Of a stretch of 64,000 nt of DNA, positions 9,901 to 20,291 are shown in pieces. The position numbers were made by a program, and so were the translations under genes. Under the pieces are notes generated by a model. It made no database searches and had not been told where the DNA came from. It saw only the letters and a program-made list of their open reading frames with translations. How positions within the stretch are numbered: the first letter of the stretch is position 1; every line of letters starts with the position of its first letter. The stretch covers positions 155,448 to 219,447 of the forward strand of contig NZ_JNAI01000006.1 in the NCBI RefSeq assembly GCF_000759855.1, given 5' to 3'. This DNA is from Prochlorococcus marinus str. MIT 9107. Lineage in GTDB: Bacteria; Cyanobacteriota; Cyanobacteriia; PCC-6307; Cyanobiaceae.

Positions 9901-10560
9901 TTATTTATGGAAAAAGCCAACCTTATTAAGAGGCCAAAATCTTAAATAAGCTTTCCCAATAATCTCCTTTTTATGAAGAAATTTACTTCCAGGCCAATAT
10001 CTTCCATCCCAGCTATTTGACCTATTATCGCCTAAAACTAAAAAATGATCTTTGGGGACTTTTTGATTTTCAAATGAACCACATCTATTAAAAAAGGAAG
10101 ATGAACACTTATAAGATACATAAGGTTCAGGAATTAATTTATTATTTATTATTACTTCACCTTTATTATTAATACTAACCATTTCCCCAGGGAGTGCCAC
10201 TATTCTCTTAATATATGCATCGCAAGCTTGATCCCTTAAACCAGGAATAAAGGACATTGGAGGAAAACTCATAAAAAAACAATATCTTTTATTTGGTAAA
10301 GCATTAGATCTTGACGAAATTAGTTTTTCATCAAATGAGTAAGGAGATTTAAAAACGACAATATCTCCTCTTTTTGGCAAAGAGTTCTTTATAGAGAATT
10401 TTTCAACAATTAACCTATCATTTATTTGTAATTCCGGGAGCATAGAACCAGAGGGAATATAACGAGGTTCTGCGAAATATGATCTACAAGACGAAACAAA
10501 AAAAGTCAAAAAAATTAGTAGACCCCATTCTTTTATAAAACTTTTAATAGAAGCATGCAT
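9901..10560 (-). CDS. lepB: Signal peptidase I
   Basis: Type I signal peptidase cuts leader peptides from exported proteins at the membrane. The 219-residue protein has an N-terminal membrane segment, the nucleophile box PSGSM with catalytic Ser39, the general-base Lys in KRIVALPGE near 118, and the conserved GDNRSNSWDGR. The ATG at 10560 is preferred over an in-frame TTG one codon upstream. It is last in a minus-strand run after the arsC-like and ppa genes. Confidence 0.95.
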   Translation of the reverse strand: MHASIKSFIKEWGLLIFLTFFVSSCRSYFAEPRYIPSGSMLPELQINDRLIVEKFSIKNSLPKRGDIVVFKSPYSFDEKLISSRSNALPNKRYCFFMSFPPMSFIPGLRDQACDAYIKRIVALPGEMVSINNKGEVIINNKLIPEPYVSYKCSSSFFNRCGSFENQKVPKDHFLVLGDNRSNSWDGRYWPGSKFLHKKEIIGKAYLRFWPLNKVGFFHK

Positions 10561-10588
10561 CAATTTTTAAAAGAGTAGATTTTTTAAT

Positions 10589-10945
10589 TTATATAAATTG
10601 TTTAGCATATTCAATTTCTTTAAATCCTAATATTACTTTTTTTTCTTCGTAAATCAAAAATGGTCTTTTTATTAATTTGCCATCACTTAATAAAAGTTTA
10701 ATAATTTTTTCCCTCGATAAACCATAAATATCGATATTAAGAGATTTAAAGGCTTTACCTCTCGTATTGAAAATCCTTTTTTTATCTGCAGAGTATTGTT
10801 CTAAAGCTAGATTTAAATAATTAAATGGAGGGGGTTCTTTTACAATATCAATTAAATGGTATTCGAAATCTTTTTTATCAAGCCACTTTGCCGCTTTTCG
10901 GCAAGTAGAGCATTTTAAATAACTATAAAAAATTATTTTTTTCAA
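10589..10945 (-). CDS. ArsC/Spx-family thioredoxin-fold protein
   Basis: The 118-residue protein has the ArsC/Spx family layout: an N-terminal CSTC motif (Cys12 and Cys15) and, near residue 93, the RPFLIYEEK segment common to this family. Members are glutaredoxin-coupled arsenate reductases or transcription regulators of the Spx/MgsR type; the sequence alone does not separate these. The start overlaps the stop of the upstream ppa-like gene by 4 bp, so they are co-translated. Confidence 0.85.
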   Translation of the reverse strand: MKKIIFYSYLKCSTCRKAAKWLDKKDFEYHLIDIVKEPPPFNYLNLALEQYSADKKRIFNTRGKAFKSLNIDIYGLSREKIIKLLLSDGKLIKRPFLIYEEKKVILGFKEIEYAKQFI

Positions 10946-11496
10946 TTTACTTTACTAATGGCTGACTTCTTGAGAACTTTAAAGTTTTTCTTTTTTAGGG
11001 GTATACAATTTTTCAATAAATTTTCAATTACATCAAAGTCCCTCCAACCATCAATTTGAACTGTTCGTCCATCAAGTCCTTTACTAGTTCTAAAAAATTC
11101 AGCAACATCCTCAAGCTGATTAGGAGCAATTTGATTGATACTGACTATATTAGCCTGTCTAGGATTAGCCATCGGCACACATAAAAGTTTCCCGTCATAT
11201 GCACCACAATCATGCATATCCAAAACTCCAATAGGTCTAGCTTTTATTAGACAACCAGCAAACGTAGGCTCATCCATTATCACCATTGCATCAAGAGGAG
11301 CTCCATCATCAGCTAGTGTATTTGGTATAAAGCCATAATCAAAGGGGTACCTTACTGAAGAATGTAATACTCTATCTAATGCCATTATTCCTGCTTCAGA
11401 GCAATATTCATATTTATTCCTACTTCCTGCAGGTATTTCAACAACTATATTTACGATTCCCTTCATTGGAGATGGAGGTATGGAACTAAGATCCAT
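10942..11496 (-). CDS. ppa: Family I inorganic pyrophosphatase paralogue with altered active site
   Basis: The 184-residue protein aligns end to end with family I soluble pyrophosphatases: VVEIPAGSRNKYEY, LDRVLHSSVRYPFDYGF, and the metal-binding GVLDMHDCGAYDGK. Two catalytic positions differ from E. coli PPase. The DGDPxD motif reads DGAPLD, so Asp67, the proposed general base, is Ala (codon 11299-11301). The EHYK motif reads RTSK, so Tyr141 is Ser. It is therefore probably weak or inactive as a pyrophosphatase and may have another role. A second copy at 26239-26826 keeps all of these residues. It overlaps its neighbours on both sides (11 bp and 4 bp). Confidence 0.88.
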   Translation of the reverse strand: MDLSSIPPSPMKGIVNIVVEIPAGSRNKYEYCSEAGIMALDRVLHSSVRYPFDYGFIPNTLADDGAPLDAMVIMDEPTFAGCLIKARPIGVLDMHDCGAYDGKLLCVPMANPRQANIVSINQIAPNQLEDVAEFFRTSKGLDGRTVQIDGWRDFDVIENLLKNCIPLKKKNFKVLKKSAISKVN

Positions 11497-11740
11497 CTTT
11501 TTTAAAATCTTTATTAAAAATTACCTCGCTTCCTTGAGAGAAAGGTCTTCCAATTAAAATACTGATTGAAGGTAATAAAAATGTCAAAAAAGCAAAAATA
11601 ATACCTACAGATGTTATTGATAAACTCCTTATACTTAAGGGGTCATCATCATCTGTTTCAAAATCACTTTGAGCAAAACCAAGAGAAGATTCTTCGCTTA
11701 ATTTACTTTTTATAAAGTGCTTTGATTTCGTATAACTCAA
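11486..11740 (-). CDS. Small single-pass membrane protein, function unknown
   Basis: An 84-residue protein not recognised. It has an acidic stretch (FETDDDDPLS, about 27-36) followed by one transmembrane helix near residues 42-64. Support for its being real comes from the tight junction: its last 11 bp overlap the start of the pyrophosphatase-like gene, and both lie in a four-gene minus-strand run ending with lepB. Confidence 0.7.
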   Translation of the reverse strand: MSYTKSKHFIKSKLSEESSLGFAQSDFETDDDDPLSIRSLSITSVGIIFAFLTFLLPSISILIGRPFSQGSEVIFNKDFKKDGS

Positions 11741-11837
11741 GAACTCTTAATTGGTAAAGGTTAAGGAGATAATTGAACATCATTATTCTACAATCTATAT
11801 GTCAATAAATCAAAACATTCTTTAGTAGTTTTTTTGA

Positions 11838-12188
11838 TTATTCTTTTTCTAGTAAGGACCTAATACATTTTAATTCGTCTAATATTTGAATCAATATATT
11901 TTGAGCAGCTGAAGAGGGTGTATTAAATACTTCTACAGTGACTTCCTTAATTCTTAAAATATCTTTTGCAAATCTTGCAACTTCATTGGGATGGAATTGT
12001 AGAGGATCTTTTTGATCAGTTCTAAATTCGGGATTTAATTTCCTTGGATTAAAGCTAGGGTTTAAGTTCCTTAAATCAGTATTGGTATACCTATAAACAG
12101 AAGCTCTTGATCTGTTTAAGTATTTTTGAACTTCATCAATACCTACTAATTCCTCTTCGCTAGAAATATTCGAATCTATATTTTCCAT
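11838..12188 (-). CDS. Hypothetical protein with a helix-turn-helix-like N terminus
   Basis: The 116-residue soluble protein is not assigned. Residues about 14-40 (VGIDEVQKYLNRSRASVYRYT) look like an excisionase/MerR-type winged helix-turn-helix, with EVQKYL as the first helix and RSRASVYRY as the recognition helix; the C-terminal 30 residues are helix-prone. A DNA-binding role is possible but not shown. It is encoded divergently from proS. Confidence 0.72.
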   Translation of the reverse strand: MENIDSNISSEEELVGIDEVQKYLNRSRASVYRYTNTDLRNLNPSFNPRKLNPEFRTDQKDPLQFHPNEVARFAKDILRIKEVTVEVFNTPSSAAQNILIQILDELKCIRSLLEKE

Positions 12189-12365
12189 AACCTTAATTAA
12201 GAAAATGTTTTAAAAATAAAGAACTTTTTTAGAAGTGTGAACTTCATTACTGAAGAAAATAGCAGAAAGAATATCTATAGACTAGCCGCGTTGAGGGACT
12301 CAAGACACTTTAAATTTTTTTTTCGTCTTAATTGATAAAATTAACATTACTTAGGGATTTTTTGT

Positions 12366-14168
12366 ATGCGCGTGACCACCTCATTTCCTCTGGGGACACT
12401 TCGTGACACACCTTCTGAAGCTGAGATTATTTCACATCAATTACTTTTAAAAGCTGGTTACATTCGCAGAGTTAACAGTGGTATTTACGCATACATGCCA
12501 ATAATGCTTAGAGTTATTGAGAAAATATCAGCAATAATAGAAAAAGAACTCAATAATATTGGTTGCACTAAATTACTCTTACCCCAACTGCATCCAGCAG
12601 ATTTATGGAAAAAAAGTGAAAGGTGGGAAGGTTATACTGCTGGGGAAGGAATAATGTTTAACCTAAAAGATAGACAAGGGAAAGAATTTGGGTTAGCCCC
12701 AACTCACGAAGAAGTGATAACGAGTATTGCATCAGAGATCATTAGCTCCTATAAGCAATTACCTCAATGTTTTTATCAAATTCAAACCAAATTTAGAGAT
12801 GAAATACGGCCAAGGTTTGGATTAATGAGAAGTAGAGAATTTATAATGAAAGATGCTTATTCATTCCATTCTTCAGGAAATGATTTAGCTTTATTTTATG
12901 AGAGGGTAGGCAGAGCTTATGAAAATATTTTTAAATATTGCGGACTTCAGACAGTAGGGGTTGAAGCTGATAGTGGAGCTATTGGCGGGGCCTCCTCCAA
13001 AGAATTTATGGTCACTGCAGATGCTGGTGAAGATTCCATCTTGTTTACTCAAAGCGGTTCTTATGCTGCAAATATCGAAAAAGCTGTTTCTATACCCTCT
13101 AAACCTATTCCATTACAAGAAAATATTTCAGGGTGGCTAGAAACACCTCAACAAAAAACAATCCTAGAAGTTTGTAAGAATAATAATTTAGAAGCTAGCC
13201 AGATTATTAAAGTCGTAGTATTCCTTGCGAAGTTCGAAGATAAATCAGAGGTCCCAATTCTTGCTTGCATAAGAGGCGATCAACATATTAATGAAGTAAA
13301 ACTTTTTAACTTTATAAATAAACTTAAGAGTTCCAACCTCCTTAATCTTCATAAAATTGAGGATAAAAAAATTATCGAAAAAAACCTAGTAAATTTTCCT
13401 TTAGGTTTTATTGGACCAGACTTAGATAATAAAATTATTAAAGAGAATTCTAATTGGGATAAAACATGGACGAGAATAATTGATAATTCTGCAAGTAGTC
13501 TTTCAAAGTTTATAAGTGGCGGGAATAAAGTTAATTTCCATAAAGTTTATCAAAAATATTCTTTTGCTTCAAAAGATTATCTAATTGAGGATATACGTAA
13601 TGCTAAAAAAGGAGATAAAATAAAAACCAGTGATGATGAGCAACTTAAAGAAACAAAAGGTATAGAGATAGGGCATATTTTCCAACTAGGTCAAAAATAT
13701 AGTGAAAAATTAAATGCAAAGTTTTCTGATAAAGATGGTCAGTTAAAAAATCTCTGGATGGGTTGTTATGGAATTGGAGTAACAAGAATAGCCCAAGCTT
13801 CTATTGAACAGAATTATGATCAAAAAGGAATTTGTTGGCCTATCCAGATTTCACCATTTGAAGTTATTATAATTCCAACTAACTTAAAAGATCCAACACA
13901 AAGAGAGTTAACTGAGCAAGTATATAAAATTTTTAAAATTAATAAAATTGATGTTCTTCTTGATGATAGAGAAGATAGAGCGGGTGTGAAGTTTAAAGAT
14001 GCAGAATTAATTGGAATTCCTTTTCAGATAATTGTTGGAAGAGATTCTGTTAACAACGAAGTAGAACTTATATGCAGAACAAATAATACCAAATTAAAAA
14101 TTAGTGCCAATAAATTGTTGGAAACATTTATTTCGGAATCAGAAATAATGTACAATAAATATTCTTAA
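12366..14168 (+). CDS. proS: Prolyl-tRNA synthetase
   Basis: This class II synthetase charges tRNA-Pro. The 600-residue protein is the bacterial type with an editing-type insertion between the catalytic motifs. Visible parts are motif 2 (FRDEIRPRFGLMRSREFIMKD, near 149-169, quoted in part), the insertion containing EADSGAIGGASSKEF, motif 3 (MGCYGIGVTR, near 470) and a C-terminal anticodon-binding domain. The ATG at 12366 follows the pyrimidine-poor stretch TTAGGGATTTTTTGT. The 177-bp gap before it contains no other gene that I can see. Confidence 0.97.
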   Translation: MRVTTSFPLGTLRDTPSEAEIISHQLLLKAGYIRRVNSGIYAYMPIMLRVIEKISAIIEKELNNIGCTKLLLPQLHPADLWKKSERWEGYTAGEGIMFNLKDRQGKEFGLAPTHEEVITSIASEIISSYKQLPQCFYQIQTKFRDEIRPRFGLMRSREFIMKDAYSFHSSGNDLALFYERVGRAYENIFKYCGLQTVGVEADSGAIGGASSKEFMVTADAGEDSILFTQSGSYAANIEKAVSIPSKPIPLQENISGWLETPQQKTILEVCKNNNLEASQIIKVVVFLAKFEDKSEVPILACIRGDQHINEVKLFNFINKLKSSNLLNLHKIEDKKIIEKNLVNFPLGFIGPDLDNKIIKENSNWDKTWTRIIDNSASSLSKFISGGNKVNFHKVYQKYSFASKDYLIEDIRNAKKGDKIKTSDDEQLKETKGIEIGHIFQLGQKYSEKLNAKFSDKDGQLKNLWMGCYGIGVTRIAQASIEQNYDQKGICWPIQISPFEVIIIPTNLKDPTQRELTEQVYKIFKINKIDVLLDDREDRAGVKFKDAELIGIPFQIIVGRDSVNNEVELICRTNNTKLKISANKLLETFISESEIMYNKYS

Positions 14169-14193
14169 AGTTAAATTTTTTGGGAGCTAAGTT

Positions 14194-14631
14194 ATGTTAC
14201 TCAAATGGACATCAGGATTAATTTTCAAGAATCTTACCAAAGCTATATCTTTTTCACTGTCCTCGATTCTTGTTTTTACATTATTTAATTCCCCCTCCAT
14301 AGCTGCAAAAACCTCAATGACAGGTGACTATACAAAAGATACAATTTCGGTAGTTAAAACATTACAAACAGCTGTTGACACTCCAAAAGATTCTCCAAAT
14401 AAGGATGAAGTAAGAAGTGAGGCTCTTACCCTTATAACTGATTATATTTCTAGATACAGAAATAGAGGTATGGTGAACAAGACTCAATCTTTTACTACTA
14501 TGCAAACAGCATTAAATGCAATGGCAGGCCATTACAAAAACTTTGCAAGTAGACCTTTACCAGATAAACTTAAGGAGCGTTTAACAAAAGAATTTTCTCT
14601 TGCTGAAAAAATGGTTCTTAGAGAAAGTTGA
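14194..14631 (+). CDS. psb27: Photosystem II assembly protein Psb27
   Basis: Psb27 binds CP43 on the lumen side during photosystem II assembly and repair. The 145-residue protein has an N-terminal signal peptide (hydrophobic core about 20-33, probable cleavage after SIAA) and a four-helix domain with TGDYTKDTI, YISRYRNRG and LNAMAGHYK, typical of the family. Freshwater homologues are lipoproteins; here no Cys follows the signal core, so the protein is probably soluble in the lumen or held by an uncleaved leader. It is preceded by GGGAGCTAAGTT, a good ribosome binding site. Confidence 0.92.
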   Translation: MLLKWTSGLIFKNLTKAISFSLSSILVFTLFNSPSIAAKTSMTGDYTKDTISVVKTLQTAVDTPKDSPNKDEVRSEALTLITDYISRYRNRGMVNKTQSFTTMQTALNAMAGHYKNFASRPLPDKLKERLTKEFSLAEKMVLRES

Positions 14632-14658
14632 TACAATTCATTTACTTTTTAAAAGTAA

Positions 14659-16023
<1,365 letters not shown>

Positions 16024-16037
16024 TAGAGTTAAGATCA

Positions 16038-17057
16038 ATGAGGGATTCCTTTAGACATTTTGAAGAAAATAAAAAAACTGACCTTATTGGTCTGGGCAAC
16101 GCAATAGTTGATATTATTGTCAATATTGAAGATGAGTTTCTTAAGATAAATAATCTGGAGAAAGGATCAATGAATCTCATTAATTCTGATGAATCTCAGA
16201 GATTGTTAAAGCATTGCGAAGTCATCAAACAAATATCAGGGGGGTCTTCAGCAAATACCGTTGTATGTTTAGCAGAATTAGGTAATGATGTGCAGTTTAT
16301 TGGAAGGGTAAAAAATGACCAATTTGGGAATTTCTTTTCTTCTGATATAAAAAAAAGTAAAACAATATTTAATACTCCCCCAACGAATAAAGGGGCTTCA
16401 ACAGCTCATTCAATTATATTGATCACACCTGATGCTCAAAGAACTATGTGCACCTATCTAGGAGCATCTATAGAGTTTGAACCAAAAGACATTGATTTTA
16501 GTTTAATCAAGGAGAGTAAATACTTGTATTTAGAGGGCTATTTATGGGACAGCGAATTAGCTAAAAATGCTTTTCTTAAAGCCGCTCAAATCGCAAAACT
16601 ATCTAATACAAAAATAATCCTTTCATTGTCTGATGCATTTTGTGTAGATAGACATCGAGAGAGTTTCTTAAAATTAATTGATAACTATGTAGATATAGTT
16701 TTTTGTAATGAATCCGAGGTTTTAAGTCTATTTAAAAAGGATAAATTAGCAACCTGCCAAGGAGACCTCTCTTCCTTGTGTGAATTAGTGGTAGTAACTT
16801 TAGGTAGCAATGGTTCTCTCGTAATAAACAAAAATGATGTAGAAGTAGTTAGATCAATTACTAAAGGGGAAATTCTTGATACTACAGGAGCGGGAGATAT
16901 TTATGCCGGAGGATTTATTCATGGATTAATAAACAATTATTCCCTCAAAAAATGCGGGGAGATCGGTTCAATTTGTGCGGGACAAATCATTACACAATTA
17001 GGATCAAGATCCAATATTGATCTTAGAGAGTTATTAAAAATAAGTTTAATCAAATAG
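16038..17057 (+). CDS. PfkB-family carbohydrate/nucleoside kinase
   Basis: The 339-residue protein belongs to the ribokinase/PfkB family. It has the N-terminal GLGNAIVDI segment, SGGSSANT near 72-79, and the C-terminal catalytic signature DTTGAGDIYAGGF near 280-292, with the base Asp in GAGD. The substrate cannot be read from the sequence; related cyanobacterial proteins are annotated as adenosine kinase-like or sugar kinases. The last 8 bp overlap the convergent cutA gene. It starts 14 bp after purA, which would fit a purine-related role, but that is inference. Confidence 0.87.
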   Translation: MRDSFRHFEENKKTDLIGLGNAIVDIIVNIEDEFLKINNLEKGSMNLINSDESQRLLKHCEVIKQISGGSSANTVVCLAELGNDVQFIGRVKNDQFGNFFSSDIKKSKTIFNTPPTNKGASTAHSIILITPDAQRTMCTYLGASIEFEPKDIDFSLIKESKYLYLEGYLWDSELAKNAFLKAAQIAKLSNTKIILSLSDAFCVDRHRESFLKLIDNYVDIVFCNESEVLSLFKKDKLATCQGDLSSLCELVVVTLGSNGSLVINKNDVEVVRSITKGEILDTTGAGDIYAGGFIHGLINNYSLKKCGEIGSICAGQIITQLGSRSNIDLRELLKISLIK

Positions 17058-17355
17058 TCTTATTCAACCAATCGTAATATTTCATCTCAGTATGGTATTT
17101 TTTGTAAATAATTTGAGGGACATCATATGTAGAAATTTCATGTAAGAAATGAATTAATTTATCTTTAAATTCTGGTTTGCTTTTTATTGTGATTTCAAAC
17201 TCTTTAGTTTCTTCAAAAGCACCATCCCACTCGTAAATTGAAAAAATTCGCTTAATAGAAACACAAGCTGCAAGTTTATTTTGGATGAGTAACTTAGCCA
17301 ATCTCAAAGCATTTATCCTACTTGATTCAGTTGTGATCAGAATTAATACTTCCAT
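17050..17355 (-). CDS. cutA: CutA-family divalent-ion tolerance protein
   Basis: CutA proteins are small trimeric PII-like proteins; a role in metal tolerance is reported in some bacteria but the general function is unclear. The 101-residue protein begins MEVLILITTESS and contains KLAACVSIKRIFSIYEWDG and the C-terminal YDVPQIIY segment, all typical of the family. The ATG at 17355 is chosen; an upstream in-frame TTG overlaps the cobK stop as TTGA but adds only five residues. It follows cobK closely on the same strand. Confidence 0.9.
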   Translation of the reverse strand: MEVLILITTESSRINALRLAKLLIQNKLAACVSIKRIFSIYEWDGAFEETKEFEITIKSKPEFKDKLIHFLHEISTYDVPQIIYKKYHTEMKYYDWLNKTI

Positions 17356-17366
17356 AATAAAAAAAA

Positions 17367-18164
17367 TCAATATTCTCTAATTATGTGATCTATCAAATTC
17401 TCGTATCGATAGAAAGAGTAAGAATAATCATTTTTTAATTTTGGCCTTTTAACCAAAAATAACTTCATTTTACTTCCAGAAATAATACTTTCCCAGTTTT
17501 TCTGAGAATAACTTCCAGAGTCTCTGCATAGAACATAATCTATCCCCCAAAAATCGCAAAGTTTTTTTTCTAAAATGTCTCCCTCAGTTTTACTCGGTTC
17601 AAGTATCGCTATATTCGATTTTTTTATACATGATCTAAAAGCTTTTGTTATGCTCTCACAAGTTGGGAGTATTCTTGTAAATACATTCGCTTTACAATTA
17701 ATATAATATTTAGCAGTATCATCAAGAAATCTTGATCCTATTGCAAGAAGAATGTTCTTATTTTCAAGGTCGGCTTTATTTATGTCCTTTAAATCATCAA
17801 TATAATAAAAGTTATTGGCGTTATTCACTAATGATTTCCTCTCAAATACAAGAAGAGGAGCATTAATTTCTTTACATGCATCGTTAAGATTTTTAGAAAT
17901 TATCTCAGCAAAAGGATGCGTAGCATCAACAACGCATTTGATCTTATTTTTTTTTATGAAATCAATTATTTCATCTTTATTATTTAATTTACCCGTAATG
18001 ATATGTAACTTTGAATTTTTAATATAAGATTGCCCTGCTCTATAAGTCAGAACACTTGCAAAGACTGAATAGTTATATTCAAGAAGCCTATTTGCAATAC
18101 AAGGTCCATCCGAAGTTCCTGATAGGATCCAAACATTTTCGTAGCAATTTTCTGAATTCTGCAT
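17367..18164 (-). CDS. cobK: Precorrin-6A/cobalt-precorrin-6A reductase
   Basis: CobK/CbiJ reduces (cobalt-)precorrin-6A with NADPH in corrin ring synthesis. The 265-residue protein shows the N-terminal WILSGTSDGPCIANRL and VDATHPFAEIISKN near 80-95, both conserved in this family. The ATG at 18164 is used rather than the adjacent TTG. It is divergent from ssb and precedes cutA on the minus strand. It belongs with cobO and cobM in this window to a corrin pathway scattered over the chromosome. Confidence 0.92.
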   Translation of the reverse strand: MQNSENCYENVWILSGTSDGPCIANRLLEYNYSVFASVLTYRAGQSYIKNSKLHIITGKLNNKDEIIDFIKKNKIKCVVDATHPFAEIISKNLNDACKEINAPLLVFERKSLVNNANNFYYIDDLKDINKADLENKNILLAIGSRFLDDTAKYYINCKANVFTRILPTCESITKAFRSCIKKSNIAILEPSKTEGDILEKKLCDFWGIDYVLCRDSGSYSQKNWESIISGSKMKLFLVKRPKLKNDYSYSFYRYENLIDHIIREY

Positions 18165-18192
18165 CAATATATCTTTAATTAATTAGAAAGGA

Positions 18193-18618
18193 ATGAATCA
18201 TTGTTTAATTCAAGCGGTAATTAATAGCGCTCCCCAAATGAGGTATACAAAAGAGAACCAAGTCCCAATTGCGGAGATGATTGTTAATTTTAAAGGATTA
18301 CGTATTGAAGATCCAACCAGAGAACTAAAGATTGTAGGATGGGGCAATATTGCTCAAGAGATGATAGACGAACTAAAGGAGGGGCAAAATATTGTTATTG
18401 AGGGACGTCTTAGAATGAATTCTGTCACTAGAAAAGACGGAACAAAAGAAAAGCAACCAGAACTGACAGCTTCAAAGATTCATCAAATAACCCCAATTGA
18501 AGTAATTAAAACTGATCAAAAAGAAAATAGCGAATCATTTAATAAGAAAGAAAACACCAAAAATTCTAACTGGGATAGCTCTCCTTTAGTCCCAGAAGTT
18601 GATGAAATACCTTTTTAA
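18193..18618 (+). CDS. ssb: Single-stranded DNA-binding protein (OB fold)
   Basis: The 141-residue protein has an OB-fold N-terminal domain with MIVNFKGLR, VGWGNIAQEM and IVIEGRLRMNSVTRKDGT, as in cyanobacterial SSB proteins, then a polar linker and an acidic tail ending DEIPF. That tail is the canonical SSB C-terminal tip that binds partner proteins of replication and repair. Its neighbour across the argB region is priA, a known partner of SSB, but they are not in one operon. Confidence 0.9.
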   Translation: MNHCLIQAVINSAPQMRYTKENQVPIAEMIVNFKGLRIEDPTRELKIVGWGNIAQEMIDELKEGQNIVIEGRLRMNSVTRKDGTKEKQPELTASKIHQITPIEVIKTDQKENSESFNKKENTKNSNWDSSPLVPEVDEIPF

Positions 18619-18619
18619 A

Positions 18620-18802
18620 TCAAATATCAACATTATTTTCTTGAACACTTATAATTAATTTGCTGATTTTTCTTTCAAGAGCAGCAAGTTCACTTCTAAT
18701 TTCTGGCCATTTCCCCTTATCAAGATTTTCTAAGAGCCATGCTCTATCTTGATCAAGTTTTAAAAGCAAATCGCCTTGATTCACAGTATTAGTTTCTTGC
18801 AT
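18620..18802 (-). CDS. Small conserved-looking protein, function unknown
   Basis: A 60-residue soluble protein starting at ATG 18802 (an in-frame GTG lies 15 bp upstream). It is not recognised. The middle is rich in Leu, Trp and charged residues (DQDRAWLLENLDKGKWPEI) and probably helical. It is convergent with ssb with a one-base gap and divergent from the DUF2854 gene, which fits a separate small gene rather than a shadow. Confidence 0.62.
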   Translation of the reverse strand: MQETNTVNQGDLLLKLDQDRAWLLENLDKGKWPEIRSELAALERKISKLIISVQENNVDI

Positions 18803-18844
18803 AACACTTATTAGCACATTTAATTATCATTTTAATTGATCAAA

Positions 18845-19372
18845 ATGAAGAAATACTTATCGCCTGCAAATTTAATCATAACAATTGGAGGGATATTAGC
18901 TTTTATTGGTTTGACTGCTTATTTTACAGATTCAGTAAACTTAAGTGTACCTACTTTTTTTTATGGGGTACCTATTTTTCTAATTGGTCTAGCTCTAAAG
19001 ACTACTGAGATACCTCCAGTAAAATTGCTTGGCGTAGAAAATTTTAAAAATAATAGATTCAATAGGCCAAAAGAATTAACGGCACTTGTAAAAGATGTCA
19101 CAAGATGGAGATATGGAACAGCTCACCTTGAATCGTCTCTGAAAGCTTTAAATTTATGGAGTGAAGGAAATCCTCCACAACTTAAAGAAGTTGAGGAAAT
19201 TACTAAAGAAGATAAAAATGGGTTAAGAATGCGTTTTGAACTAAATGACGTCCCTTATGAAAAATGGATTCAGAAACAAGAAAGATTAAACAGGTTTTTT
19301 GTCAAAGGTCTTGAATCAGAATTTATTATCGACGATAATAAAAAAGAATTTGATTTTATTCTCTTTTATTAA
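18845..19372 (+). CDS. DUF2854 family membrane protein
   Basis: The 175-residue protein has two membrane segments near residues 9-27 and 36-54, joined by a short loop (FTDSVNLSVPTFFYG), followed by a soluble C-terminal domain. The pattern SPANLIITIGG and YGVPIFLIGLALK is that of the DUF2854 family found in cyanobacteria and plants; no function is established. The ATG at 18845 is preferred over a TTG nine bases upstream. Confidence 0.8.
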   Translation: MKKYLSPANLIITIGGILAFIGLTAYFTDSVNLSVPTFFYGVPIFLIGLALKTTEIPPVKLLGVENFKNNRFNRPKELTALVKDVTRWRYGTAHLESSLKALNLWSEGNPPQLKEVEEITKEDKNGLRMRFELNDVPYEKWIQKQERLNRFFVKGLESEFIIDDNKKEFDFILFY

Positions 19373-19436
19373 ATATAGGGATATATTTGAAAAAACCTAA
19401 TTTCTTAATTCAATAAAATTTTAATGATTTTTGATA

Positions 19437-20288
19437 ATGAATGATTCTCAAAGAGTATCAATATTAAGTGAAGCTCTTCCATATATACAAAGTTTCTCAG
19501 GTAGAAAAATTGTTATCAAGTATGGTGGTTCTGTCATGGAAGAGGATGATTTAAAAAAGGCTTTTTTTAGAGATATAGCACTTTTATCAAGCGTGGGAGT
19601 TTGTCCGATAGTAATTCATGGGGGAGGGCCCGAGATTAATAATTGGTTAAAAAGATTAGAAATAACTCCTAAATTTGAAAATGGATTAAGAATCACTGAT
19701 CAAAAAACAATGGATATTGTCGAGATGGTCCTAATGGGTAGGGTTAACAAGGAAATTGTAAGAGGCATTAATAAAACTGGCTCCCTAGCCGTCGGAATAT
19801 CAGGTCTTGATGGGAACTTAATTCAATCAAGAGAATTAGGTGATGGGAGCCATGGGTTAGTGGGGGAGGTTACAAAAATCAATCCTGAGGTATTAGATCC
19901 TCTTATTTCTAAAGGATATATACCAATTATTTCAAGTATTGGATCAACCATGGAGGGTAATTCGCATAATATTAATGCAGATTTTGTCGCTGGAGAAATT
20001 GCTGCTGCGATAAATGCAGAAAAACTTATTCTTCTTACTGATACTCAAGGTGTTTTAAAAGAAAAAAATAACAAAAATAGTCTTATTGAAAAAATGAATC
20101 TCAAAGAGGCAAGAGATTTTATTGATAAAAAAGTTGTCACTGAAGGCATGATCCCAAAGACGGAATGCTGCATAAGAGCTTTAGCTCAAGGAGTAAAAGC
20201 GGCTCACATTATCGATGGACGAATAGAACATTCATTGCTTCTTGAGATTTTTACAAATTCCGGAATAGGCACAATGATAGTTGCTTAA
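19437..20288 (+). CDS. argB: Acetylglutamate kinase
   Basis: ArgB phosphorylates N-acetylglutamate in arginine synthesis and in cyanobacteria is controlled by arginine and PII. The protein (283 residues from ATG 19437) has the amino-acid-kinase motifs [10 protein letters not shown] and [10 protein letters not shown], and the C-terminal [10 protein letters not shown]. The extended N-terminal helix ([15 protein letters not shown]) is typical of the arginine-sensitive hexameric enzymes. A DUF3153 gene follows after 3 bp. Confidence 0.97.
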   Translation: MNDSQRVSILSEALPYIQSFSGRKIVIKYGGSVMEEDDLKKAFFRDIALLSSVGVCPIVIHGGGPEINNWLKRLEITPKFENGLRITDQKTMDIVEMVLMGRVNKEIVRGINKTGSLAVGISGLDGNLIQSRELGDGSHGLVGEVTKINPEVLDPLISKGYIPIISSIGSTMEGNSHNINADFVAGEIAAAINAEKLILLTDTQGVLKEKNNKNSLIEKMNLKEARDFIDKKVVTEGMIPKTECCIRALAQGVKAAHIIDGRIEHSLLLEIFTNSGIGTMIVA

Positions 20289-20291
20289 CCT

